Positions 53,943 to 64,000 of a stretch of DNA of 64,000 nucleotides are shown here, one piece after another. The notes below the pieces were generated by a model. The model made no database searches. It was not told the DNA's origin and saw only the letters and a list, made by a program, of their open reading frames with translations. Location: the NCBI GenBank assembly GCA_019802505.1, contig JAFMOC010000236.1, positions 515,001 to 579,000 of the forward strand, written 5' to 3'. Source of the DNA: Corydoras sp. C115. Lineage: Eukaryota; Chordata; Actinopteri; Siluriformes; Callichthyidae. The translations under genes and the position numbers were made by a program. Each line of letters begins with the position of its first letter. Within the stretch, counting starts at the first letter, position 1.

Positions 53943-56900
53943 CATGTTCTAAAGATATACAGCATCAAAAACCATGACAACCGCCACTGCGTGCATACTG
54001 AGTGCGTATTGTCTGATCTAATCGTCAATGACGCCAAAGCTGATTGGACTAGAGACCTGTCCTTCCATCACTGACCCAATGAATGGCCTCAGTATCCAAT
54101 CAGCAAATCCCCCCCCCCACACACACACATCATGTTCTAAACATATACAGCATCAAAAACCATGACAACCGCCACTGAGTGTGTATTGTCTGATCTAATC
54201 GTCAATGACGCCAAAGCTGATTGGACTAGAGACCTGTCCTTCCATCACTGGCCCAATGAATGGCCTCAGCATCCAATCAGCAACCCCCCCCACACACACA
54301 CATCATGTTCTAAAGATATACAGCATCAAAAACCATGACAACCGCCACTGCGTGCATACTGAGTGTGTATTGTCTGATCTAATCGTCAATGACGCCAAAG
54401 CTGATTGGACTAGAGACCTGTCCTTCCATCACTGACCCAATGAATGGCCTCAGTATCCAATCAGCAAATCCCCCCCCCCACACACACACATCATGTTCTA
54501 AACATATACAGCATCAAAAACCATGACAACCGTCACTGTGTGCATACTGAGTGTGTATTGTCTGTCTAATCGTCAATGACGCCAAAGCTGATTGGACTAG
54601 AGACCTGTCCTTCCATCACTGACCCAATGAATGGCCTCAGTAACCAATCAGCAACCCCCCCCACACATACACATCATGTTCTAAACATATACAGCATCAA
54701 AAACCATGACAACCGCCACTGAGTGTGTATTGTCTGATCTAATCGTCAATGACGCCAAAGCTGATTGGACTAGAGACCTGTCCTTCCATCACTGGCCCAA
54801 TGAATGGCCTCAGCATCCATCATCAGCAACCCCCCCCACACACACACATCATGTTCTAAACATATACAGCATCAAAAACCATGACAACCGCCACTGCGTG
54901 CATACTGAGTGTGTATTGTCTGATCTAATCGTCAATGACGCCAAAGCTGATTGGACTAGAGACCTGTCCTTCCATCACTGACCCAATGAATGGCCTCAGT
55001 ATCCAATCAGCAACCCCCCCACACACACACATCATGTTCTAAACATATACAGCATCAAAAACCATGACAACCGCCACTGCGTGCATACTGAGTGTGTATT
55101 GTCTGATCTAATCGTCAATGACGCCAAAGCTGATTGGACTAGAGACCTGTCCTTCCATCACTGACCCAATGAATGGCCTCAGTATCCAATCAGCACCCCC
55201 CCCACACACACATCATGTTCTAAACATATTCAGCATCAAAAACCATGACAACCGCCACTGAGTGTGTATTGTCTGATCTAATCGTCAATGACGCCAAAGC
55301 TGATTGGACCAGAGACCTGTCCTTCCATCACTGACCCAATGAATGGCCTCAGTAACCAATCAGCAAATCCCCCCCCCCACACATACACATCATGTTCTAA
55401 ACATATACAGCATCAAAAACCATGACAACCGCCACTGAGTGTGTATTGTCTGATCTAATCGTCAATGACGCCAAAGCTGATTGGACTAGAGACCTGTCCT
55501 TCCATCACTGGCCCAATGAATGGCCTCAGCATCCAATCAGCAACCCCCCCCACACACACACATCATGTTCTAAACATATACAGCATCAAAAACCATGACA
55601 ACCGCCACTGCGTGCATACTGAGTGTGTATTGTCTGATCTAATCGTCAATGACGCCAAAGCTGATTGGACTAGAGACCTGTCCTTCCATCACTGACCCAA
55701 TGAATGGCCTCAGTATCCAATCAGCAACCCCCCCACACACACACATCATGTTCTAAACATATACAGCATCAAAAACCATGACAACCGCCACTGCGTGCAT
55801 ACTGAGTGTGTATTGTCTGATCTAATCGTCAATGACGCCAAAGCTGATTGGACTAGAGACCTGTCCTTCCATCACTGACCCAATGAATGGCCTCAGTATC
55901 CAATCAGCACCCCCCCCACACACACATCATGTTCTAAACATATACAGCATCAAAAACCATGACAACCACCACTGAGTGTGTATTGTCTGATCTAATCGTC
56001 AATGACGCCAAAGCTGATTGGACTAGAGACCTGTCCTTCCATCAGTGGCCCAATGAATGGCCTCAGCATCCAATCAGCAACCCCCCCCCCCCCCCACACA
56101 CATACACATCATGTTCTAAACATATACAGCATCAAAAACCATGACAACCGCCACTGAGTGTGTATTGTCTGATCTAATCGTCAATGACGTCAAAGCTGAT
56201 TGGACTAGAGACCTGTCCTTCCATCACTGACCCAATGAATGGCCTTAGTAACCAATCAGCAAACCCCCCCCACACACACACACATCATGTTCTAAACATA
56301 TACAGCATCAAAAACCATGACAACCGCCACTGAGTGTGCCTTGTCTGATCTAATCGTCAATGACGGCAAAGCTGATTGGACTAGAGACCTGTCCTTCCAT
56401 CACTGACCCAATGAATGGCCTCAGCATCCAATCAGCAACCCCCCCCACACACACACATCATGTTTTAAACATATACAGCATCAAAAACCATGACAACCGC
56501 CACTGCGTGCATACTGAGTGTGTATTGTCTGATCTAATCGTCAATGACGCCAAAGCTGATTGGACTAGAGACCTGTCCTTCCATCACTGACCCAATGAAT
56601 GGCCTCAATATCCAATCAGCAACCCCCCCCCACACACACATCATGTTCTAAACATATACAGCATCAAAAACCATGACAACCGTCACTGTGTGCATACTGA
56701 GTGTGTATTGTCTGTCTAATCGTCAATGACGCCAAAGCTGATTGGACTAGAGACCTGTCCTTCCATCACTGACCCAATGAATGGCCTCAGCATCCAATCA
56801 GCATCCCCCCCCCCCACACACATACACATCATGTTTCTAAACATATACAGCATCAAAAACCATGACAACCGTCACTGTGTGCATACTGAGTGTGTATTGT

Positions 56901-57520
56901 CTGTCTAATCGTCAATGACGCCAAAGCTGATTGGACTAGAGACCTGTCCTTCCATCACTGACCCAATGAATGGCCTCAGTAACCAATCAGCAACCCCCCC
57001 CCCACACACATACACATCATGTTCTAAACATATACAGCATCAAAAACCATGACAACCGCCACTGAGTGTGTATTGTCTGATCTAATCGTCAATGACGCCA
57101 AAGCTGATTGGACTAGAGACCTGTCCTTCCATCACTGACCCAATGAATGGCCTCAGTATCCAATCAGCACCCCCCCCACACACACACATCATGTTCTAAA
57201 CATATACAGCATCAAAAACCATGACAACCGCCACTGAGTGTGCATTGTCTGATCTAATCGTCAATGACGGCAAAGCTGGTTGGACTAGAGACCTGTCCTT
57301 CCATCACTGGCCCAATGAATGGCCTCAGTATCCAATCAGCAACCCCCCCACACACACACATCATGTTCTAAACATATACAGCATCAAAAACCATGACAAC
57401 CGTCACTGCGTGCATACTGAGTGTGTATTGTCTGTCTAATCGTCAATGACGTCAAAGCTGATTGGACTGTCCTTCCGTCACTGGCCCAATGAATGGTCTC
57501 AGCATCCAATCAGCACACAT
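53890..57520. repeat. 20-copy satellite of about 180 bp, CCAAT-rich
   Basis: Begins with (CA)n. ATCATGTTCTAAACATATAC marks each unit at 53941, 54129, 54302, 54490, 54673, 54848, 55031, 55212, 55389, 55562, 55745, 55926, 56108, 56284, 56457, 56640, 56828, 57016, 57188 and 57360. Spacings are 172-188 bp, depending mainly on a GCGTGCATACT insertion and C/CA run length. Each unit carries GCTGATTGGA and its exact complement TCCAATCAGC (one or two bases changed in some units). Short recurring open frames are not conserved as protein. Confidence 0.96.
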
Positions 57521-58510
57521 ACACACACACACACACACACTCACACAGACTCACGCCTCAAGCCAACTTAGACGTTACGCTATCATCCAGGTAGGGATGA
57601 GACGCTTAATCGTTTTTGCGATTAATCGCGATCCAAAACATTACAATTAATTAATCGTAAGCACGTCTCTACATCATTAGAACCATCATCAAAAAATACG
57701 GTAGCCGGAATTTTAGACCAAGTGCCGCAACTTGCATGAAACAAGATAAACTGACACTTACAGCGCACACGTGTGGCCGCCACAGGCAACAACACGAAGC
57801 AGCCGTTGGTTTTGGCTCCGGTTGGTATGTGGCAGTATTGCAGCGTGGCATTTCTTTATGGTATTTAATAAATGACAAATGGTGTCACTGAAAACGACGA
57901 GATCCAATTTACAAAACTGCCGGAAAAAGGTGCAATTAGGACGGACTGATAAATGACCTGTGGGGCAACCACGCAGCTCTAAATGACGTAATGTACGCTA
58001 ACGGATCTGCATCTTATTACTGACGTGACGTAATTCCCTTCGGAGTCGTTCAGGAATGTTATTATAAACTTGGTTCGAAAAAGATACGAAAATAACTTCA
58101 TACTCTAGGTTAATATTTAACAAACGACCTGCGGCGGCAATTTTTGATAATGTTGTTTACGTTGAATAAATACCAAACATAAGAACCCGGCGATTTCCGG
58201 CGCTTGTTTGTAAAGTTAATTATTGCATAATAATTGTGATAATCAGAACATTTCCTGGCCAATCGAAATCGTCTGATGCGTACATTCAGGTCGATCTGAT
58301 GAATTACCGCAAAGCAGACTAATCTATCAACATGAATCCAATTAATGTCACGTGATCCGAAGGTAGCGACGCTCTCCGCGCTCAGCGACCACCTCGAACC
58401 GGTTCCACTTTATCAAAGCGAGAACGTGGACCTCTGATTTCAGCCTTAGAACCAATGATCTGCACATTCAGGTTTAGTGACGAAACAAGAGAACTGACAG
58501 GCGAGTTGCT
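57521..58510. other. no gene; one ATTAATCGCGATT-type repeat
   Basis: 57595-57670 (GATGAGACGCTTAATCG, TTGCGATTAATCGCGATCC, ATTAATTAATCG) looks like the end of a common fish DNA element. The rest is unassigned. Confidence 0.45.
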
Positions 58511-58537
58511 GTGTGTGTGTGTGTGTCAGTGTGTGTC

Positions 58538-58569
<32 letters not shown>

Positions 58570-59354
58570 TCTATGTGTGTTTGTCTCTGTGTGTGAGCGT
58601 GTGTCTATGTGTGTTTGTGTCTGTGTGTGAGTGAGTGTGTTTGTGTTGGTGTCTGTGTGTGAGCGTGTGTCTATGTGTGTGAGTGTCTCTGAGTGTGTGT
58701 GTGTGTGTGTGTCTCATGTGTGTATCAGTGTGTGTGAGTGTCTGTGTGTGTGTGTGTGTGTGTCTGTGTGTGCATGTGTGTCTCAGTGTGTCAGTGTGTG
58801 AGTGAGTGTCTTTGTGTGTGTGTGTGTGTGTGTGTGTGTCTCTGTGTCAGTGTGAGTGTCTGTGAGTGTGTTTGTGTATGTCATGTGTGTATATGTGTGA
58901 GTGTGTGTGCATGTGTATGTCTGTGTGCATGTGTGTCTCTGTGTCAGTGAGTGAGTGTCTTTGTTTGTGTGTGTGTCTCTGTGTGTCAGTGTGAGTGTCT
59001 GTGAGTGTGTGTGTGTGTATATGTCATGTGTGTAGTGTGTGTGTCTCTGTGTGTCAGTGTGTGAGTGAGTGTCTCTGTGAGTGTGAGTGTGTGTGTGTAT
59101 GTCATGTGTGAGTGTGTGTGCATGTGTATGTCTGTGTGCATTTGTGTCTCTGTGTGTCAGTGTGTGAGTGAGTGTCTCTGTGAGTGTGAGTGTGTGTGTG
59201 TGTGTGTGTGAGTGTGTGTGATGTGATGTCTGTGTGCATTTGTGTGTGTGTGTGTGAGTGAGTGTCTCAACTGTGAGTGTGAGTGTGTGTGTGTATGTCA
59301 GTGTGAGTGTGTGTGTGTGTATGTGTGTGATTTGTGTCTCAACAGTGTGTTTGT

Positions 59355-59385
<31 letters not shown>

Positions 59386-59873
59386 AGTGAGTGTCTCAAC
59401 GTGTGTGTGTGTGTGTGTGTGTGTCTGTGTGCAACGTGTGTGTGTGTGTGTGTGTGTCAGTGTGTGTGAGTGTGTGTGTGTGAATGTCTCAACGTGTGTG
59501 TGTGTGTGTCAGTGTGTGTGAGTGAGTGTCTCTGTGTGTGGTGTGAGTGTGTCTGTCTGCATGTGTGTCTCTGTGTGTCAGTGTGTGAGTGAGTGTCTCA
59601 ACGTGTGTGTGTGTGTGTGTGAGTGTCAGTGTGTGTGTCAGTGTGTGAGTGAGTGTCATTGTGTGAGTGTGTGTGTGTGTGTGTGTGTGAGTGTCTCAAT
59701 GTGTGTGTGTGTGTCAGTGTGTGTGAGTGAGTGTCTCTGTGTGTGGTGTGAGTGTGTCTGTCTGCATGTGTGTCTCTGTGTGTCAGTGTGTGAGTGAGTG
59801 TCTCAACGTGTGTGTGTGTGAGTGAGTGTCAGTGTGTGTGTGAGTGAGTGTCAGTGTGTGTGTGTGTGTCAGT

Positions 59874-59916
<43 letters not shown>

Positions 59917-59919
59917 AGT

Positions 59920-59961
<42 letters not shown>

Positions 59962-59962
59962 A
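58511..59962. repeat. GT/GTGAGTGTCTCA tract
   Basis: About 1.45 kb of GTGTGTGAGTGAGTGTCTC words, with GTCTGTCTGCATGTGTGTCT repeated at 59549 and 59756. Cys/Val translations are artefacts. Confidence 0.95.
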
Positions 59963-60489
59963 TCCATATTTTAATTAAAATCAGAAGTGGACTGAGGAGG
60001 AAAGCGTTGGTTCTGAGCGTCAGGCTGAACGCCGGGGTTTTGTCGTCTTCATTTGGGCGTGCGTTCTTATCTCCAGGGCGGTGTGGCGGTGCGGCGTGGC
60101 GGTGCGGCGGTGGCGGCGCGGTGCGGCGGCCGTCATTTCCCTAATTCCCAGAAAGCATTTATTCTTCAATTAAATTAGATTCTCTGGAGAAGCCTCTGTT
60201 CTTTTTCGCTTTTAAACGTATAAATAGCGCCTATTTTCAGCAGCGCGCGCCAATTAAATACAAAGCAGACAAATTCACTCGACCACATGTCAGTTGTCCG
60301 TCTCAACAGCCCCCCCACCCCCCACCCCCCACCCCCACCGCGGTGGTGCAATTACTGCATTAGCACCAACATCCTGACTGAACATCACTCACTGACCATC
60401 ACTCACTGACCGTCTGAGAGGAAGGCTCCTCATTGAACTGTTTGCTTTCTTCTGATTGGCTACAAAAACACACAACGCACAAGAGCTGC
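59963..60489. other. no gene; GGCGGTGC and CCCCCA runs
   Basis: 60077-60131 is a (GGCGGTGC)-like GC-rich repeat. 60308-60338 is (CCCCCCA)n. No supported exon. Confidence 0.5.
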
Positions 60490-60925
60490 TGGTGGTGGGG
60501 GGGGTGGTTGTTCCCCATGTCCATCAGGCGGAGAACGTTTCGGGCGCTGGGCAGATACACCCAGGACAGGACGCCAATCTATCACTGGACACACACTCAC
60601 TCACACATACAGACACACTATAGGGGCAATTTAGAGCAGCCAATTCATCTTGAATCCATGTTTTTGGACTGTGGGAGGAAACCAAGAGAACATGCAAACT
60701 CCACCCAGACACACACACACACACACACACAGCATGTAGGCGTAGTGGTCAGCAAATTTGTTCAAGGTGACTTGGCTGCTCTAAATTGCCCCTATGTATT
60801 GTGTGTGAATGCGTGTGTGCCCAGTGATAGATTGCCCCCCTGTCCTGTGTGTATCTGGCCAGCGCCCGAAACGTTCTCCCTCTGATGGGCATGAGGAACC
60901 CCCCAATTCTATTAGAGATCTAGTT
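60490..60925. mobile_element. two diverged ATGG-tail SINEs in opposite orientation
   Basis: 60500-60712 is a minus-strand copy lacking its tRNA part and running into (CA)n. 60735-60925 is a plus-strand copy beginning GGCGTAGTGGTCAGC with CTCTAAATTGCCCCTATG, an older variant closer to generic fish repeats. Confidence 0.75.
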
Positions 60926-60976
60926 AAATCGGAAGATCATAAGATGAGATGATTATAATAAAACTGTATGGTACAA

Positions 60977-61518
60977 GGGCGGCACGGTGGCTTAGTGGTT
61001 TAGCATGTTCTCCTCTCAGCACTAGGAATTCCCAGTTCGAATCCCCATCATGTTCTCCCCGTGTCCACGTGGGTTTCCTCCGGGTTCTCTGGTTTCCTCC
61101 CACAGTCCAAAAAACATGGATCAAGGTCAATTGAATTCTCCAAATTGCCCCATATAGAGTGTGTCTGTGTGAGTGAGTGTGTGCCCAGCGATAGATTTGC
61201 GTCCTGTCCTGGGTCTATCTGCCCAGCGCCCGAGACGTTCTCCCCTGGATGGGCATGGGGAATGATACACCCAGGACAGGGCGCCAATCTATCGCTGGAC
61301 ACTCACTGACTCACACACACACTCTATATGGGGCAATTTGGAGAACTCAATTGACATTGATCCATATTTTTGGACTGTGGGAGGAAACCGGAGAACCCGG
61401 AGGAAACCCACGCGGACACGGGGAGAACATGGAAACTCCACCCAGATGGGGATTCGAACCGGGAATCCCTAGCGCTGAGAAGAGAACATGCTAAACTACT
61501 AAGCCACCATGCTGCATG
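60977..61518. mobile_element. inverted pair of ATGG-tail SINEs
   Basis: 60977-61262 is a plus copy (perfect box A; box B AGTTCGAATCC) cut before its tail at GGGCATGGGGAATG. It fuses at ACACCCAGG to a minus copy (61263-61518, perfect box B). The two arms are complementary over about 240 bp with a short loop. Confidence 0.9.
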
Positions 61519-61547
61519 CGTCGCAAGTAGCATGCAAAGCATACTAT

Positions 61548-61905
61548 CCATCCATCCATCTTCCGCTTTATCCTTTATTAGGGTCAGGGGGGGGGGGGGG
61601 GGGGGGGGGGTTCTCCATGCCCATCCTGGGGAGAATGTCTCGGGCGCTGGGCAGATACACCCAATACAGGACGCCAATCTATCACCTGACGCACACTCAT
61701 TCACACACACACACTCTATATGGGGCAATTTGGAGAACTCGATTGACTTGATCCATTTTTTTGGACTGTGGGAGGAAACCCGAGAACCCGAAGGAAACCC
61801 ATGCAGACACGGGGAGGACATGGAGACTCCACCCAGATTGGGATTCGAACCGGGAATCCCTAGAGCTGAGAGGAGAACATGCTAAACCCCTAAGCCACCG
61901 TGCCG
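61548..61905 (-). mobile_element. ATGG-tail SINE, full length
   Basis: G24-type run at about 61587-61610; perfect minus-strand box B; box A side reads CCCCTAAGCCACC (one change). Confidence 0.9.
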
Positions 61906-62003
61906 TGGCTCTCGTACCGTATTGTTGTTCATGTTAGTCCGTGATTGTGGATAATGTCGTTGTTCCGATTGTCCTTTAATTGGTATTTTTGACGTTTTTC
62001 CAG

Positions 62004-62037
62004 GCGATGCAGGAGAACCCGGACGTGCGTCCTCGCT
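62004..62037 (+). CDS. possible 34-nt exon, plus strand
   Basis: TTTTTGACGTTTTTCCAG precedes and a perfect donor GTAAGTGATG follows. In the first frame it reads AMQENPDVRPR and leaves one base over. The peptide looks protein-like but is too short to name. If real it belongs to a plus-strand gene extending past the right edge, opposite to the receptor gene. Confidence 0.38.
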
Positions 62038-62636
62038 GTAAGTGATGCTGATCCAGTCGAGAGGGAGTGTCGGAACACGGAGGTGAATCTAATGAAGTGC
62101 CGGATGAGTGTTCATCATCTTTAGTGTCACAGGAATGAATAAAACACCGGGTTCGAAGACGTGACGGAACCATTCGGAAAGGTCACCCGCTGTATGCATC
62201 ACCAGGCTCTGACGGATGACATTTGTATGGCGGAACATCAGCGCTGCGTAACGTCTATGAAGAATTCCAACTAAAAATAAAGCCGTGTTTATCACACGCA
62301 CCAGAACAATGATCATTATGCACTGAGTCATTTAGCATGTTCTCCACTAGAGCCCTGAAGGTGAGCTGGGGTGTCTGGCACTGAGATGTTGGCAGCAGCT
62401 TCATTAACCTTCAGTGATGATGTGTCAGATTTGTTCGTTCAGCACATCCCAATGGATGCTGGGTTAAGATTCGGGGGCGGAGTCAGTGTCTCAAAGAGGT
62501 TGTGGTTCCTCAAAGCAGAGCATCATCCTGCTGGGATAGGCCACAGCCATCAGGGAGGCAGAGCCCCTGATTGCAGAGTGAATGTAGGACACGATGTTTT
62601 CCAGCAGAACATTGCTCGAGACATCATAGTGTGTGT
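62038..62636. other. no supported gene
   Basis: 62370-62630 (CTGAGATGTTGGCAGCAGC, CATCCTGCTGGGATAGGCC) reads like an old fish repeat. Its open frame has no splice context. Confidence 0.4.
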
Positions 62637-62697
62637 GGGGAGAACGTTTTGGGCGCTGGGCAGATACACCCAGGACAGGGCGCCAATCTATCACTAA
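62637..62697 (-). mobile_element. ATGG-tail SINE, small fragment
   Basis: GGGGAGAACGTTTTGGGCGC to GCCAATCTATCACT only. Confidence 0.8.
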
Positions 62698-62857
62698 ACC
62701 ATGGCCTTCCATAACGCTAATGGGTTCCAACAACAGAGAACCAGTTTAAGTGCCAATAATGTCTTGGGAGAGGCGAGATTATGATGGTCTTAAGAACACA
62801 ACAGTGGGACCTCTCAGCGGTGAAATAACATTTCCGCTCACAGTTTGACAGTTCCGC

Positions 62858-63177
62858 TCCATCCATCCATTATCTTCCACTTTATCCTATATTAGGGTCG
62901 GGGAGGGGGGGTTCTCCATGCCCATCCAGGGGAGAACGTTTCGGGTGCTGGGCAGATACACCCAGGACGGGGTGCAATCTATCACTGGGCACACACTCAC
63001 TTACACAGACACACTCTTTATGGGGCAACGCTCATTTGACCTTGATCCATGTTTTTGGACTGTGGGAGGAAACTGGAGAACCTGGAGGAAACCCACGCGG
63101 ACACGGGGAGAACATGGAAACTCCACCCAGATTCCAACCTCGATCCTCAGTGCTGAGAGGAGAACATGCTCTACATA
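62858..63177 (-). mobile_element. ATGG-tail SINE
   Basis: Body shortened at GGGGCAACGCTCATTTGACC; 5' end is the GAACATGCTCTACATACT variant. Box B has decayed (ATTCCAACC). Confidence 0.88.
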
Positions 63178-63497
63178 CTATCCATCCATCCATTATCTTC
63201 CACTTTATCCTCTATTAGGGTCACAGTGGGGTTCCCCATGCCCATCCAGGGGAGAACGTTTTGAGTGCTGGGCAGATACACCCAGGACAGGACGCCAATC
63301 TATCACTGGACACACGCTCACTCACACAGACACACTCTATATGGGGCAATTTGGAGAATTCAATTCACCTTCATCTATGTTTTCGGACTGTGGGAGGAAA
63401 CCGGAGAACCCGGAGGAAACCCACACGGACACGGGGAGAACACGGGGAGAACTCCACCCAGATTGGGATTCCATGCCAAACCACTAAGCCACCGTGA
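63178..63497 (-). mobile_element. ATGG-tail SINE
   Basis: Abuts the previous copy. CGGGGAGAACACGGGGAGAA is a small internal duplication, and box B is lost by a deletion before CCATGCCAAACC. Confidence 0.88.
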
Positions 63498-63502
63498 AAT
63501 TA

Positions 63503-63770
63503 TTCCATCCATTATCTTTCGCTTTATCCTCTATTAGGGTCGGGGGGGGGGGTTCTCCATACCCATCCAGGGGAGAACGGGCAGATACACCCAGGAAAGG
63601 ACGCCAATCTATCACTGGATACACAGTCACTCACACACACACCCTATATGGGGCAATTTGGAGAATTCAATTGACCTTGATCCATGTTTTTTGGACTGTG
63701 GGAGGAAACCGGAGAACCCGGAGGAAACCCACGTGGACACGGGGAGAACATGGAAACTCGCCGGCACCAT
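63503..63770 (-). mobile_element. ATGG-tail SINE, 5' end missing
   Basis: Lacks TTTCGGGCGCTG in the body and ends at GGAAACTCGCCGGCACC. Confidence 0.88.
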
Positions 63771-63822
63771 GACATTATTAATCTCTTAAAAGTATTTTAC
63801 TGAAAATAAGGAGCCTGAATCG

Positions 63823-63968
63823 TTGGGCAGGACAGTGGGCTAGTGGTTTAGCATGTTCTCCTCTCAGCGCTAGGGATTCCCGGTTCGAATCCCAATCTGG
63901 GTGGAGTTTCCATGTTCTCCCCGTGTCCGTGTGGGTTTCCTCCGGGTTCTCCGGTTTCCTCCCTCCAC
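63823..63968 (+). mobile_element. ATGG-tail SINE, 5' half
   Basis: GGACAGTGGGCTAGTGGTTTAGC (box A altered) and a perfect box B, then stops at TTTCCTCCCTCCACC. Confidence 0.88.
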
Positions 63969-64000
63969 CGAACTTTACATTGGACAGAATGCTGACAGAC

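Overview
This window looks like vertebrate, almost certainly teleost fish, genomic DNA. It is AT-moderate, has introns of many kilobases, and is packed with tandem and interspersed repeats of kinds common in fish. The commonest is a tRNA-derived SINE of about 340 bp, called 'the ATGG-tail SINE' below. It carries a perfect RNA polymerase III box A (TGGCTTAGTGG) and box B (GGTTCGAATCC) and ends in (ATGG)n. About 45 full, truncated or rearranged copies are present. There are no bacterial features. Other dispersed elements resemble families I associate with ostariophysan fish, but that placement is tentative.

One protein-coding gene is well supported, on the minus strand. Five exons can be read: a transmembrane exon (28653-28800), two cytoplasmic-tail exons (21908-22001 and 21596-21697), and two possible last exons (17561-17692 and 14358-14594). 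Splice sites and reading phases agree across all joins. The near last exon encodes two ITIM motifs. The far last exon encodes a proline-rich tail with a PPxY motif. Both accept the same phase-0 donor, so they read as alternative ends of one single-pass receptor. The tail vaguely resembles nectin/PVR-type adhesion receptors; the extracellular exons are not visible and probably lie beyond the right edge. Weaker coding signals are a possible TATA-driven first exon at 44932-45129 (-), a 70-nt exon at 35372-35441 (-), a 50-nt start exon at 50069-50118 (-) and a 34-nt exon at 62004-62037 (+).

Layout: 0-5.5 kb holds a CA microsatellite, a pyrimidine-rich array, an ACTATA satellite and SINEs. 6.4-10.8 kb holds four tandem 1.06-kb units followed by three hairpins. 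11-16.4 kb holds old dispersed elements, a 94/108-bp array and the PPxY exon. 16.6-22 kb holds SINEs, nested DNA elements, the ITIM exon and the tail exons. 22.5-29.6 kb holds a TTG/TTA-rich tract, SINEs, a DNA-element remnant, the transmembrane exon and a 78-bp array. 30.8-36.8 kb holds a 245-bp array and three blocks of a 41-bp satellite in both orientations. 37-47 kb holds GT-rich, GTAGTTTA-type and CTAC-type arrays. 47-50 kb holds a tandemly duplicated SINE and three units with CTCF-like cores. 51-60 kb holds a 10-bp minisatellite, a 1-kb CA tract, a CpG-rich block, a 20-copy satellite of about 180 bp rich in CCAAT boxes, and a GT tract. 60-64 kb holds dense SINEs.

Most long open frames here are artefacts of simple repeats. 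Family names and functions are from reading alone; no database search was possible.
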